Source: Salvator merianae | Taxonomy: Eukaryota; Chordata; Lepidosauria; Squamata; Teiidae | NCBI GenBank assembly: GCA_003586115.2 | Contig: QVOM02000090.1 | Coordinates: forward strand, 11,152,632 to 11,216,631 | Reading direction: 5' to 3' | Length of the DNA: 64,000 bases | Shown: positions 1 to 12,799 of the stretch, one piece after another | Layout of the letters: every line of letters begins with the position of its first letter | Position numbering within the stretch: position 1 is the first letter of the stretch | The notes under the pieces: model-generated | Databases searched by the model: none | Told to the model about the DNA's origin: nothing | The model's input: only the letters and a program-made list of their open reading frames with translations | Position numbers and translations under genes: made by a program

Positions 1-136
1 TTACAGACCAAAAGAAGGGATTAAAAGCCTACCTCTTTGAGATACATTCATGTCTGTTAGAAACCACTGATAGACCATTTGCCTGTATTAGAAAAATCAC
101 TATATGCTCCCAAAGCATATCTTAACTCTAAGTTGT

Positions 137-332
137 AGGATACCACTGATTTGTGACCACTCCTGGTTGACTGCGTGGGCACCTCCAAGAGCCTCTCTAT
201 GCAGTTTTCTTGGCAGAGATACAGAAGTGGTTTGCCATTGCCTAGTTCCATGGAGAGACTGGGAATCAAACCAACAACCCCTTGCTTTACAGGCAGTTTG
301 CTCTGCCCCTGAGCTATCGTCACGCCCAACTC
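137..332 (-). mobile_element. tRNA-derived SINE (reverse)
   Basis: Read on the minus strand it has a degenerate tRNA-like head (ATAGCTCAGGGGCAGAG, then a B-box-like GGTTTGATTCCC), followed by the body CAATGGCAAACCACTTCTG and GCCAAGAAAACTGCATAGAG. Same family as the copies at 23.5, 34 and 39 kb. Confidence 0.85.
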
Positions 333-916
333 TATGGCTATTCTTTGGTATGTGAATAACCTGTTCTTTTCATTTTGTAACAATTTGCATTTATTTCTTT
401 CATCGTATGTCTGACAATTTATTGTTCAGTGTTATATTGCATAATATTGTATTTCATGAAGTATTACAAAAAATTGCAAAAAAGAAATATTAGCTTGTGA
501 AATTTCCTTTTAGCTTGGCTTAGGTATGCTATTACATAGTACTTATTGAAGAACCATTCTCTTTACTTATTGTATCTTTCTTTCTCCAGCAGAAACAAAC
601 TGGTACCCTAACCTCCAATGCCTAGAATTTATAACATTTCCTCTTCTCAGGGGGATTATCACTTTCATAATCTTTACCCAAGGGAACTAGAAGCCAAAAA
701 CATAAAAACAAAGTAAAAGATAATGGATTCAGCACTTCTAATAATACCATTTCTGCCTCTTTCACTGCCCCTACAGCTACCAAAACCAAAACAAAACTAA
801 AATCTTATAGCTGGGAGAGAGAGAAAAGACTTCCTTTTTGTAAAAAGGAGATAAAAAAGAGGAGCAATGGACACCACTTCTCTAGAATTCATTTGCCATT
901 CAAGTTAGCTGCATAT

Positions 917-1250
917 GCCCTAAAATCTGCCAGTGAGGTCCTCCTTGTGACGCCAACCCCTTCAACAGTTAAGGGGGTGGGGAATGCGTAGGAGGGCCTT
1001 CTCGGTGATAGCCCCAGACTGTGGAACAGTCTCCCTTCTGAGGTGTGTCAGGTACCCTTACTGTATGCATCCAGACGCCAGGTGAAGACATACCTCTTTG
1101 CCCTGGCCTTCGGCTGTGACACCCCACGCAGTCACAGTTAACTGTTTTAGCTAAATTATTTTATCTGTTTTTATATCGATTTTATTGTAATCCGCCCTGA
1201 GGTCTTAGGGCATAGGGTGGAGTAGAAATACAAGCAAATAAATAAATATG
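917..1250 (+). mobile_element. CR1/L2-type LINE 3' end
   Basis: Contains the common reptile LINE terminus GTAATCCGCCCTGAGGTCTTAGGGCATAGGGTGG followed in spirit by an AAAT-type simple tail (AAATAAATAAAT) near 1240; only short cues are quoted. No intact reverse transcriptase remains. Confidence 0.7.
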
Positions 1251-2760
1251 TAGACGGGCACTGGCCTCTCTCAAAGCTGACATGTACCCCCAGCCAAAGT
1301 TTACCCAGCAAGCGCTAATATAAATAAAAGGAAACGGAGGAGGGAGTTCTCTTTAGCAAGTTTATGCAATTTCAGGAAGAAAGCGTCTCTCCTACACCTT
1401 CCCCACCTAAGGCAGATTCGATTCCTTGAATGGCACGCTATTCCCTTTTCTCTTTCGTGCCCAAGTGGATACGAAAACTAAGAATGCAGCAAATGGACAC
1501 ACTTGCACACTGACCCACAAGCTGAATGCTCTCACACACCTCCACAGAGTTTCCTTTGTAAATATACACCCTCCGGGAGGGGGCCTTTGCTTCCGAATCC
1601 CCCTAGCTTCCCTTCCCTTCGCTTTTCCCTCCCCTCCCGCCCCTCGCTCCTTTTCACTGTTGAATTCCTTCACCAGCCGAGGTCAGAACTACGCCACTTC
1701 TGGAATGTGCAACCTCCATCTTTGGAGAGTCTCAGGAAATCTCTCTCCTCCCACAACAGACACCCACCCCACCCCACCCCACCCCCCGAAAGGAGATCTG
1801 GTTCCTTTCTCCGATATTATTAGTAGTCCTCTCCCCTTCCCATTTTTCAGGGTCTCTTACAAAAGTTGCCGCCTGGTGGAACGCATTGTTTCAATTAATC
1901 ATTGGGGCTGGGCATAGAAGCGTTGGAGGTAGGGGAGCAATAAAAGGTTAAGGCATTTGCTCCTCTGAGCTGGCCATCCTCAAAATCGCTTCCCATGTTT
2001 TATGTCCAACCAGAGAGCAAGGAAGGCAGATTTTGTTTCATTTAAAGCAACACATCGAGCCCTGTGAAGACACCCATTTTTGGATGAATGTGAAAATTCA
2101 CAGGGCGAGTTAACTTTCTCCCACCAACTCCATCCCGAACAGCGTTGGTTCTCTCACATGTTACATTCTGGTAGAACTCCATATCAAGGCATCACATTAG
2201 AGGCTGTTAAAAGACAGTGTGGGATCTCGTATCATTACCACCCTTATTTTGATTACTAAAATAGAGATCATCTAACCATTATGCCTGCATTCGTAGTTAT
2301 GTTATCAAGAAAACAGGCTATGTAGTATTAATTTAACCTGGGCTGGAAGATACTAATATATCCAGACTTTGTGACACGTATGTATTATGCCCTTTAGGAG
2401 GCAGAGGGAGGGGAACAGGTTGAATTATACAACAAGCAGAGTATGTAAATATCTGCATGTTTTACACTAGTTTATCCTGCCTGTTATTCTTTCTGCTAGA
2501 ATGTGGAAAATGCATGAACCAGGAGAAAATATTTCTCACCTAAACTAGTTTGTCAACTCCGAGCTTTGTGTGTTAAAACATTTTCTCCCCACCACCACCA
2601 AAAAAAACCCCAGAACAAAACAAAAGAGAGAGGTGAACCCTGCTCAGGTATGCGGAAGAGACCAGATCAGCAATGAGAACAGTAGCAGGTTATGGGAAGG
2701 ACTGTTGGGCCATTGTGTCAGCGTTTTGGAACCCAAATTCTGGACTGGATTGAGAAAGTT
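1250..2760. other. Non-coding stretch, no gene seen
   Basis: Mixed sequence with a CACCC-type tandem (about 1765-1788) and short frames without family resemblance. No repeat of known type was recognised. Confidence 0.5.
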
Positions 2761-2763
2761 ATA

Positions 2764-2960
2764 GGGCCTTTCTGCACTTACTCAAACTCCTGTTCTGGGC
2801 CCCATCTGTGCACACATTAGTGCGGAACAGAGAGGCCCCACCCACCACTGCTACGCTCTGCCTGCTTGAGATGGAGTATAATCCAGATCAAGAGGTCCTT
2901 GATCTGGATCACCAGTAGACCTGATTAAGCAGGTCTACCAGCGTACCAGCTAGGGCGACT
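2764..2960 (+). mobile_element. Fragment of the GGCCTTTCTGCACTT inverted-repeat element family
   Basis: Begins GGGCCTTTCTGCACTTAC, like the termini of the complete copies at 52.19 and 57.70 kb, followed by paired GATCCAGATCAAG / CTTGATCTGGATC arms. The right end is not clear. Confidence 0.5.
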
Positions 2961-3127
2961 CACAGAGGCATGCAGGAGTCACACCTCTATTTCTCAGACT
3001 ACCAGGACACCCATTTTGGTGGTGCTTGGCTTAGTTCACACTAGCATGTGGACTACTGGAATTTCTTCTGCAATAAGGGTCTGTGCAGAAGAAGAAGAAG
3101 AAGAATTTAAGAGCAACAGGACAAGGG

Positions 3128-3240
3128 TCATAGCTCAGTGGAAGAGCATGCAGAAGGTTGAAGGGTCAATCCATGGGATCTCCTCAAAAGATTGCAGAGG
3201 CCAAGAAAGCTGCATGGATGAGTCCATAGAGTGACCAGGA
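3128..3240 (+). mobile_element. Degenerate tRNA-like SINE head
   Basis: CATAGCTCAGTGGAAGAGCATG resembles an A box and GAAGGGTCAATCCATGG a weak B box, followed by CCAAGAAAGCTGCATGGA. Too diverged to assign to the 34-kb family with certainty. Confidence 0.45.
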
Positions 3241-3319
3241 TTCGTGCTTCTTTCTGGTTAAGGAAAGGAGCCTATGGTTTGAATGCACTCAGCCCAAGGT
3301 CCAATCCCCAGAGTTGTTC

Positions 3320-3895
3320 CCAAACACCTCCCTGACAAAATCAGGCTGCAATGTTTTGGCCTCTTCAGCCTTGAAAAGACAGTATCTAAGAGGGGACCTG
3401 ATTCAAGGATATAAAATTATGCATGGTGTGGAAAAAGTGGATAGAGAAAAATTAATTTCTCTGTCACACAGCACTAGAACCAGGGGGCACTTTATGAAAC
3501 TGATGGGCAGGAGAGTTAGGACCGATAAGGGGAAGTATTTTTTCTACCCAGAGGGTCATTGGTCTATGGAATTTACTACCAGAAGAGGTGGTGACAGCAA
3601 AAAGCCTGGATGGCTTTAAGGAAGGATTGGACAGATTCATGAAGGTCAAGTGTATCAATGGCTACTAGAATGGGTCCCTAGGTATAGCCTTTAGGTTTCA
3701 TAAAGTTTAGGTTGGAGAGGACAAGCAGGATGCCTCTAAAGGCCATTTGCAGGGAGCTGAGAGCAGGTGGAGGTTTTGTCTTTATATTCTGCTTGAGATG
3801 CCCAGAAGCAATTGATGGGCTACTGTGTGAGAGAGGATGCTGGACTAGATGGGCGGTGGCCTGATCCAGCAGGGCTCCTCTTCAGTTCTTATGCC
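3320..3895 (+). mobile_element. CR1/L3-like LINE 3' fragment
   Basis: Contains the CR1-family phrase CCTTGAAAAGACAGTATC ... AGGGGACCTGATTC ... GGTCATTGGTCTATGGAATT and ends with CTAGATGGGCGGTGGCCTG...CAGGGCTCCTCTTC. The decayed frame at 3314-3619 is the remnant, not a host gene. Fragments of the same tail recur at 4.6, 25.7, 29, 51.1, 53.0 and 63.9 kb. Confidence 0.75.
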
Positions 3896-4584
3896 AAGAA
3901 AGGACTATGACAAACCACTTCTTTATCCTAGCCAAGAAAGCTACATTAATGCATCTGCTTAGTCACTAGAAGTGGAGATGAACTCAGTGGTGTCTTTTAT
4001 CTTTATCTTACCCAAATATAGGACCACTCATGAGAATAAAACTGGTGAGTGGGAGGAGGCAAGTATTCTGCCCTGAACTTCTGGGGAGAAAATGCAAGAA
4101 GATAAAATATTGTGATTAAATCAATACAGTAAATCTTTCAGCACTAATGGTTCTCCAATTCACACATTTCACTTCCCCACGAAAGGGGAAAATGGCACCT
4201 TACCTCCTTACTGGAGACTACAGGGTCTCCCAGATTCATATGGGCATTTTCCCAAACTTCAAGTATAGACATGAAGTTCAGAAATGTTGGTTTCCACGCT
4301 CACAGTTTGATATTTCGGAGGTTTTTTGAGATCTCAGCACTCACAAATGTTGATGTCTTCCTGTCCATGCTTGATCCTATATTTCTCATCAGCCATGGCT
4401 AGCATGGATGCTTCGAGTTCATTCGCAGGACTCTAAAGCACCTCAAGATGGAATTGTGAAGAAGTACAGATACACCCACTTTGACCTCCTTAGAGGAACA
4501 GTAGGAGAATGCAAATATTTTTGAAAACCTAAAGATTCGTCCATAGAAACTCACTGAGCAGCCTTGGGACTAGGACTGTGTTTC

Positions 4585-4700
4585 TGGTGGATCAGGCCAT
4601 GGCCCATCTAGTCCAGCATCTTGTCTCACACTGTGGCCCATCAATTGCTTCTGGGCATTCTCAAGCAGAAGACAAAGGAAAAACTTTCACCTGTTCTCTA
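4585..4700 (-). mobile_element. LINE 3' tail fragment (reverse)
   Basis: GGATCAGGCCATGGCCCATC...CACACTGTGGCCCATCAATTGCTTCTGGGCAT is the reverse complement of the 3' tail at 3780-3890. It runs on into sequence with paired ACCAGTGATC arms (about 4905-4970) from another element. Confidence 0.65.
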
Positions 4701-5887
4701 CTTGCTGCAAAATGACTGCAGCCTCAAAACTCTCACGAGCTTTGTGGCCGTACCCCCACACCTCCAAGGGCTAGGAACAAAGGTCCCTAGCCTCATGACC
4801 TCTGGGGGGCACTTTTTGGTGGCGCACTACAGGGCACCATTGAAATGCACCCCGGTAGTCACGAACACGGGAGGCATGCCTTCTGCACACCTCCTGCACT
4901 CTGGATCAAGACCACTGGTATGCTGGTAGATCTACCAGTGATCCAGATTAAAGCCTCCCTTAATCTGGATCATGCTCTGTCTAATGCAGACTGAGCAGAC
5001 AAAAAGGGTGTGTGGTCTCATAGATATGGAAATTAATATGCAGATCTATGCGCTCTAGATATGTACTACACGACACGTACCCTTTATCCACATCAAGGGT
5101 CCATGCAGAAAGGACCATGGACTCTTTGAAAGAAAGGTGGGACAAAGAAACAGGCATCGCGGGGGAGGGGGGAGATTGTCCATGCCCATAACATTGCATA
5201 AGTAAATCTCTCTAAACCCCAAATGCTGATTGTCGTTATAGGTTGAGGCCCAGACGAACATACCTATGGTAACAAACAATGATGAAACCTGGCTGGAATT
5301 CGTGGAATGCTTTCTGTGTGGGGGGAGTGCTACGCGAAGGGAATCTGTGAGTGCCAAAATGCAACTTTTAATAGCCAATCCTGGCCTGGGATTTTAGCAT
5401 TTTCCAGTCCTGCTTTAAATTAATGCACTGTTTCATTCTTTAAAAAAAGCCACACGCACACACACAGCCCAGCCATCTATACATTTATCGGAGAGCAATT
5501 TCCACTGGTTGAAATGGGCTTCGCATGCAAGTTAAGAGTGCAGCCTGAACCTTAAGGAGGCATCAGTAAACATCGGTGCAAAAATAAAACAGCACAAATC
5601 AGGGAGAACAGGGTGAGCCTGTTTACGAATCTGCCCCTCCCTATAGATTCCCTTTTCAGAAGCATTTGGCACTGACATTTTGGTTCTACGAATCCTTATT
5701 TAAGATACATTTCTGGAAGAGGATGCCTGCCCTCTGACATCATATTCAGAAACAGAAAAAGCATCACTGTCACGATACTCACTCAAGCATTTGTGGATAT
5801 TCTTAGAACCGCACACAGCCAGCTCTCTAAGTAAATCTTTCTTTGAGAAGTAATCAGCCTTAGCTTTCATCGGCCCGGTTCCGCCAT

Positions 5888-5935
5888 TCATTTTGGACTA
5901 CAGCTCCCATCAATCCCCTGACTGAGCTTGGCCTT
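5888..5935. mobile_element. hAT-like MITE terminus
   Basis: TTGGACTACAGCTCCCATCA is the typical inner terminus of a widespread amniote hAT-type non-autonomous element. Only one end is recognisable here. Confidence 0.45.
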
Positions 5936-5939
5936 CCTG

Positions 5940-8900
5940 GTGTCCAGTTATAAGCACATTTCAGCCCAGAAGGCAAATTCTCAAGGATCCAATCCTGACG
6001 TTACCATTTCCACCCCCTTTTCCCCTCCCAAAATAAGAAAACTGACTTCTAAGAAGAAAACCCTCTTCATCCCTCCTTCCCAGCGCCTTCCGATACCCTT
6101 TTGCCCGGACAGCTGTTCAGGAAAACTGCATATCTGCCTACAAGCTCAGCCACTTCCGACGTATTGTTATTTGCAAGAAATCGATGCTTCATACGATGTT
6201 GCTATTGATAAACCGACAGGACCAAACCTTCTTTCTGCTTATTTGAATCGCACAGACTTCCAAATCTGCATGGACCGTTCAGCATCCATGGCGAGATTGG
6301 ATTTTTGCTTATTTGCCTGCCTGGGTTAAGCAGAAACATATCTGACCTTTGGCTTCAGCAATCACGCCTCTTTTCAAACAGAAAAGCCAATCCGTCGCCA
6401 AAATGAACCCAAACGCACGTTAGAAAACCACACTGCCACCAAACTGAGATCCTATGAAATACAGAATCCTATCGGACAGTGGCGTCCACCTTTTAACAAT
6501 AGCCCCCCTCTCCTGTAAGATCCTGGCATTTTCCGAGCAACACTCCATAATTATGAACATCCCAGCAAAGTCAGGGCTTGCTTCTATAAGGGGGATTTTA
6601 AAGAGACCCAGATTTCCATTGTCTTAGTGCCACACAAAGGCCATCAGTGGGAAATGGGGTAACCTATCCTTACTGGCAGCCATTGGCCCCAAACAAGGAT
6701 CAGAAACCATAAACAGGCCTAGGAAAAATTGTCATAAACAAAACAAAATAACCTGGGAGCACTTTATGCTTTTTTGGGGGGGGGAGAGGGGGGTGCTGTT
6801 GCTTTTAGAAAAGACGTTGTGCTTTTAATCCTGCAGAAATTCCTAACAAGTCCAAAACAGGATGCAATCAGCCAGCAGAGGCGAAGGGGATGCTTTACAC
6901 CCAGCTTTGGTCCTAAGGAGCAAGAAAGGATGTATTAAGGCTGGAACCAAATGCTTTGACAATATTATTGCACTGCTTAATTTGTGTAGACAGTAGTGCA
7001 ACACTGTCAGAGCCAACGGTTCCAGCAGCCCACCACACACTTGCCTCCACGTGCCCGAGGATTAAGGCACCCACTGCCCTCTTTAAAAGACACACATATA
7101 ACTCCGGCCCGGGGGGGGGGGTTGTTAAGGGGAGAGGTGGTCACAGCTTGCTGCGGGTACAAGCAGGGCTCTCCAGTAAAATCAGAATGATGCAAACTTT
7201 GCAGGAGACCATGATCAGGCAAGGTTAAAGGGAGAATGAAAACACCCAGGAAAGGTTGCCCGAGAGTCAGTTTCCAAGCAGGACACTTTTCTAGCAGGTA
7301 CAGTAGGTATTTATGCAAGATTCTTTCTCTGATGCATGAAACTGGAGGTGAGCAGGGAGAGTCAGTGCAAATGGAGACTCCTTGCAACAGAAAACTGCCA
7401 CACGACTTTTGGTTGCATTGCCTTTCGCACACCTAGCTACCCATCACATGCATAGAATAAAATTGTAATGGCTAGACACCTACCTAGAAGGAAATCCCAT
7501 TGAAACTCTGCAGAATTCCCTCCTGATGAAAGATGTATAGGATCGCACAGAAAGTGAGGGAGAAAGACAATGAAGTATTATTACTAAAAAAAACCATCAG
7601 TCCCCTCATTAACTTTTTAGCTCTTACATTTTCTGTTGTGCTTCTATTCACTTCTTACATTTTCTGCTGTGCGTCTTATTTCCCTTACAAACCAAAGACA
7701 GATTTGGGGCTGAGGAAGCCAAACATTATGACAAACAAATAGAATTAAAAAAAAAAGATCAGCAAGGAATAATTTGTCACTTATTTTCCCAAACAACCTG
7801 ACCACACAAACGGTTCCTCTCTTCCTTGTCAATTTAGCAACTTATGGGCATTAAGAAAAAGAGTGGAGGGGGAGAGAAATTCATTATAAACAAAGTTGCA
7901 AAATCTGTAACATTTGTCTGATGGGCCTGCGTTCATATACGGAGCTTAAGAGCAAAGTAATTCATTTCTTTTCAGCACTGGAAGAATTTGTCTTCCTAAA
8001 AAAGTCAAGCACACCATTGTTTTTAAGATGGTACACAACATTAGTCATTTTAAAAAACAGAACAGAGTTCCATGTGCATATATAAATATATATATATTAT
8101 ACATATACACATATGTACATAAAGATATAAGCCAAACCTAAAACCACCAGCATTTAAAATCCAACCACGTAGCAAGCTGAAGGCAGACTATATTATGATT
8201 TAACATTTGCTGAATGGATCCATATGCTACCTTAATACAGAAATAAACCTTAAAATAGTTTCAAAGAGCACCCTTAAAGGAAAACTTTGGGTAGATCAGT
8301 GAGGAGGTAGAAACCATCACACATGCCATTATGATTCCAGTTTGGAATCTAACTTTTCTTTCTAAATCGAGAATGGTACCCCCTACAAATCTGGTGAAAT
8401 TACATACCTCTCTGCCACAATCCTTGCACACACACGCACGCATGTGCTGTAGAGCGCGTCGCACCTATGGTTGATTTGGCCATTCTGAAGTGGGGGGAGG
8501 GCTTTGTCTCCCAGCCAATGCCCTTTTAATATTGCACTGCTAATCACATTTCCCAGTAGCACAACAGAAAAAGAGCATCGGACAGCAAGAAACATCAAAG
8601 ACTTCCCCAAATGCCGTGTTTTATTATCATATTATAATTATTGCTTTTTTGCTGTTATTGTTACTTCCTCTCTGTGCAATTTTCCTTGACAAAACTCCAC
8701 AGCAAACCAAAACAACACCAGCCCCCAAGTGCCTGTCACCCCTACGTACATTTAGTGACATTCCTCATCATGGTGCGAACAAGGGCCTTAAAAAGAGAGG
8801 ACCCCCCCCCCCAGAGCACAAATTGCAATGCCTTTATTTGAAACTTAAATCCACCAAAGGCTGCCTTATGCTAAAGGCGCAGCTAAGCAGCAGAACAACA

Positions 8901-9840
8901 GATGATTTCCTTCCCAGTCCCACCCAATTAAACACTCTCAAGGTAGCAAACACAGCAAGGAGAAAATAAGAAAATGCAACGATTTGTAAAGAGCGATCAG
9001 ACAGTAACATTTTCAAGGCTACCCAACGCAGCAAGATTCAATCATGACACCGCTTATGAAGGTGAATGATGAAGAGCCCTGCTTGAACTGGGCTAGAAGA
9101 TCGAGTCTTCTGGACCTTCTAAAAAAGAATTCCTGGCTGTAACCCACAGTTTTATCCACCAAGGGTGCAGTCCTAAAGATACTTACCTGGAAACGTGCTC
9201 ACACAGAAAAGAAAGGGTTGTGGAAAACCATCAGACTGCCCAGCAAAACCTAGCCAAACCAGGACTCATCTCTATTGCAAAAATACATTTTGAAAGTCGT
9301 GTTGCAATATTTAAGAATAGTAGGCAGATGAAATCAGCAAGAGGTCAAGTTTGTTTTAAAAAAAGATTCTCTTTCTACATCGTTTAATATTAGGAGAGGG
9401 AAACTGTCCTTTTAAAAATCAACTTGAATGCCTGTTCTTTTTCTCTCCTGCACTCACGCATACACGCTCTAGATAAAATTTAATGGAACCAACACGAAAA
9501 CTTATCCATATCCTTATGTAGAAAATTTAAATAGGTTCATTCAACTTGTGGGGGGAGTGTCTGGTAAAGGGACCTCAGGCCGAAAAGCTGCCTTTCTTAA
9601 TTACCACCACAAACTTTTTTAACGAGAGAAAAATTAGTCTGAGAGCTGAATTAAATCAGGTTCTGGTCCGTCCACACGCCCCTTCCCCAGGAATTTTACT
9701 TATTTTGCCTCTTTGATATAAAAAAAAGTTCTTCAAGGCCCTGGCAAAAGTTCAAAACAAGGTTGTAGGCATTAAGGAGAGAAGAGAGAAATGGCATAAA
9801 GAGAAGGAAAGAGGATTGGAAGCACGTATTTCGCTCCTGA
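5940..9840. other. Largely unique non-coding stretch left of the orphan CpG island
   Basis: No clear interspersed repeat and no exon I can name. A consensus minus-strand donor, CAG|GTAAGT, has its exon edge at about 9187, and a weak acceptor (TTTGCAATAG) lies about 90 nt upstream of it on that strand, so a small leftward exon is possible. The region could be intron of the transcript starting in the CpG island. Confidence 0.4.
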
Positions 9841-12690
9841 AAACAGCTTTCGAAATGCCACCAGCCCGGGCGAAGCCGTCCTTACCAGAAGCGGAATGGA
9901 CTACAGCGCAGGATCAGAGCAAAACCATTTAGGCACCTCGATCGACCGATCTCAGCAGCACCCCCGTCACGCAAGGAAAAGTCCCAAATAACTGCAGACG
10001 AGCGAGCACGATGCGTCCGCCGCCCAGGTGAATTTGCGCCCCAGACTCCGCGCTCGTGAGCAAGGGATTCTTTCTACGCTGTTAAAATGCCTCAATCCAA
10101 ATCGTCCCCTGCTCCTCGCTTGGCTGCGGGAGGGGGGAAGGCCCTCCCCTTAAAAAACAAGGACGTTTCCAAAAGGCAAGACCCCTCTGCCCAGCGCAGA
10201 AAAAGCCCCGAGGAAGCCAGAGGCCACGTTTCGCAGGAACTTTCCCAAGGCACGAAAAACGTCCCGAAGCGCGTAGCTTTCGGGGATCGCCAGCCGCCCT
10301 TGTTTTGCAGATTCGGGTGGGGGAGCGTCGGGGGCCTGCTGGGGGAGGGTTTCTCCTCGCCACCCCCTCCCCAAGCCCAAAATCGCTTCGATCGAAGCGA
10401 TCGGTGCGGCGCAGAGAAGGAAGCCTGCCCGATCCTAGCAGTTCGAGGAAAAAGCTCCGCGCTTCGCTTTCCCCTTCGGCGTCGCTCGCTGCTGAAACCG
10501 AAGCGTGAATTTCCGAGAAATTCGGCTGGCAGCGGCGGGCGGCCTGATCTAGGCGCTGCCTTCCTCTCCCGCCCGCTCGTTCGCTCTCGGCCCCCCAAGA
10601 CTGGCGCATCCAAGGGGCGCAACGGCTCTCGCTACGTTCGGACGCTTCCCCCGTGGCCTTCCTCCCCAGCCTTTGCCGTTGGCACCGTGTTGTCCTCCCG
10701 GCGCTTTCAGCAGGTATGGAACCATTCAGCAAATTCCAACACGCGCGCGTGAAAGCGCGAGCCCCGCTCGCTCAAACTTTTTGTTGTGTTTTGTTTCGCT
10801 CTCTTTTTTTCGCCGCTCTCCGCGAAACTTTGGCGTTACAGACACAGGCCAGCGGAAAAGCCACGGAAAATCGGCAAGGAGGAGGTGAAAGGCAAAAGGC
10901 AAAAGGCAGACGAATTGTCTCCCCCAGTGAAAGGTGGGCCGATGAACGGGGAAAGAGAAGAAAAGGAAGAAAAATTCCTCCACGAAGGAGCGACCCGCGG
11001 TCAAAAGCCAGAGGCAAAAGTCTATCTTACTTTTAACAAAAGCCGGTATAATTTAATGTTCAAAAGAAGATCAAACAGGTTTACTCCACTTCTCCTCCAC
11101 CCACCACCACTACCACCACCGGGGTGGGGGGAGAAGGAAAACAAGGAACAATCCAAACCCACCCACCTACCTCTTCCAAAGTAACATTTCAGTTCCGCAC
11201 GGCCAGAAGAGAGGAATAAATAAACTGATTTTTCAAAAGGTTGGAGGAAGAGGAAAAGGAGGAGGAGAAGAAGGAGGAGGAGGAGGAGAGGAAGAAGAAG
11301 ATAATGGAGAAATGGAGGGACCACATGGCCGGAGTTTTTTTTCCCTACTTCTTTTAGCTTAGTCTACCCTTTCCAGGTTTCTAAGACGACTTTCTCGCCC
11401 CGCTCCCTCGACCACCCTTGGAAGGAAAGGAACAGATTGAAGAGGGGGGAGGCTCGCGCACACATCCCAAACACACACCCTCAAAATAAATATTGAAAAG
11501 GGGGGGGGAAGGGTTAGGAAGGATGAAAAAAAAAGGGCCGCCCCCAACTTGCAATACCCCCCTCAGCCCAAGCGCCAAATACATTCGGGGGGTCAGAAGT
11601 AGGCAGCTCCAGCAAGGCCCTGCCTGTTGAGATTCAGTTGCCTTCTCTCTCTCTCCCTCTGCTACGCAGCCCGGGTGGAGACCCTCCCTCGCTTCTTCCC
11701 CTACCCACCCACTACCCGCCTTCTTGGCCCAAACCAGCCTTGGCTTGGGGGGGCCACAGCAGAGAAGTGGGGGAGGACGGAGCAGGGGAAGAGAAGGCAG
11801 AGGGAGAGCCTCCTTCCCACACACGCACCCCGATCCCCCCCCCGCTCTCGAACACCCTGGGTTTTAAATCCCCCCTTTTGCAATCTCCTCTTCTTGCACC
11901 TCCTCCTCCTCCTCCTCCTCCCCCCTTTTTTTTAGCCTTGAGCTCCCGCCATTTCCGCCCAGTCACCCGGATGCTACTCACAAAACAGCTCCAGAAAAAG
12001 AGAGAGAGAGGGAGAGGCAGAGAAAGGGAAAGGCAAAGACTCGGGCCGACTACAGCCCCGAGATCCCCTTTCCCCTGAATTTTATGAATGGTCCTCGGCC
12101 AAGTGGGAAGGAAGGCTGTTCTACACAGACAGAGAAGGGGGGGGGGAGGAAGAGGAGAGGGAGGAGGGAGAGGGGGAGCGGGAGAGGGGTGGGTGGGTGG
12201 GTAAAAGTTGGCCGAAGAACAGCGCAAGAGAGGAGACGGGCGCTCCGGCGGCGCCCAGGTCCTTCTTCCCACGATCTGCCTGGAGAGAGACTGAGTGGCA
12301 GCGCTCGCAGCGCAAGGACAGGCTGCACTCCGGCTGCTTGTCCTCCTCCGGAGGGCTGTTTGGATAGGAGCTGGATGGTGGGGCGCGGGAGAGGAGGGGG
12401 GGGCAGAGAGAGGAGAGAAGCGGGGAGGGGGGTGGAAATAATCCTCCAATACAAACCTCATGGCTTCCCAGCTCCAAATCCTCCATCTTTGACTAGTTGA
12501 CATTCACCTCCTGGCTGACCAAATTCCCGATTAGCATACTGCCCTCGCCATTGGTCCTTCCTTGCGCTAGTCTTTGCCACCGGCTCGACCATTGGCTGGC
12601 ACGGGGGATATTTAAAAATATCATCTCCCTTCAGATTGGCTGCTCGGGAGCGTCGCGTCACAGCAACTCTTTATTTTAACAATGAATGCA
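9840..12690 (-). promoter_or_regulatory. Orphan CpG island, probable promoter/5' exon of an unidentified leftward gene
   Basis: About 2.8 kb of CpG-rich sequence in an A/T-rich neighbourhood. Its right edge carries three inverted CCAAT boxes (see separate entry), suggesting minus-strand transcription starting near 12450-12500. Candidate minus-strand donors follow: GAAGAG|GTAGGT (about 11170), CTTCTG|GTAAGG (about 9885) and CAG|GTAAGT (about 9186). The open frames in the island are low-complexity and match nothing I recognise, so it may be the 5' UTR of a gene lying left of the window, or a non-coding RNA. Confidence 0.6.
12550..12639 (-). promoter_or_regulatory. Three evenly spaced inverted CCAAT boxes
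   Basis: ATTGG occurs at 12550-12554, 12591-12595 and 12635-12639, spaced 41 and 44 nt, about four helical turns each. Each reads CCAAT on the minus strand, the classic NF-Y arrangement. A TTTAAAAATA tract lies between the second and third. Confidence 0.6.
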
Positions 12691-12790
12691 CAAACACATT
12701 CTTCCATTCACAAATTTTTTCTCTCTTCTTCTCTCTCTCTTCTTCTTTCCCTCCTCTACTACTTCAAACTGCCCCCCCCCCGCCACCCCG

Positions 12791-12799
12791 NNNNNNNNN
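12791..12799. other. Assembly gap (9 N)
   Basis: A run of nine N follows a C-rich tract and precedes a poly-T run, suggesting a low-quality homopolymer region rather than a sized scaffold gap. Confidence 0.95.

Noticed and set aside
3314..3619. Host gene exon
   Set aside because: The sequence is a CR1/L3-like LINE remnant.
10082..10752. Overlapping frames of over 210 codons on both strands in the CpG island
   Set aside because: Both strands are open at once with no family resemblance, typical of stop-poor GC-rich sequence.
11712..12503. A 263-codon minus-strand open frame in the orphan CpG island
   Set aside because: Low-complexity Pro/Ser/Gly composition from purine/pyrimidine-rich tracts and no known domain; could be 5' UTR but not supported as protein.
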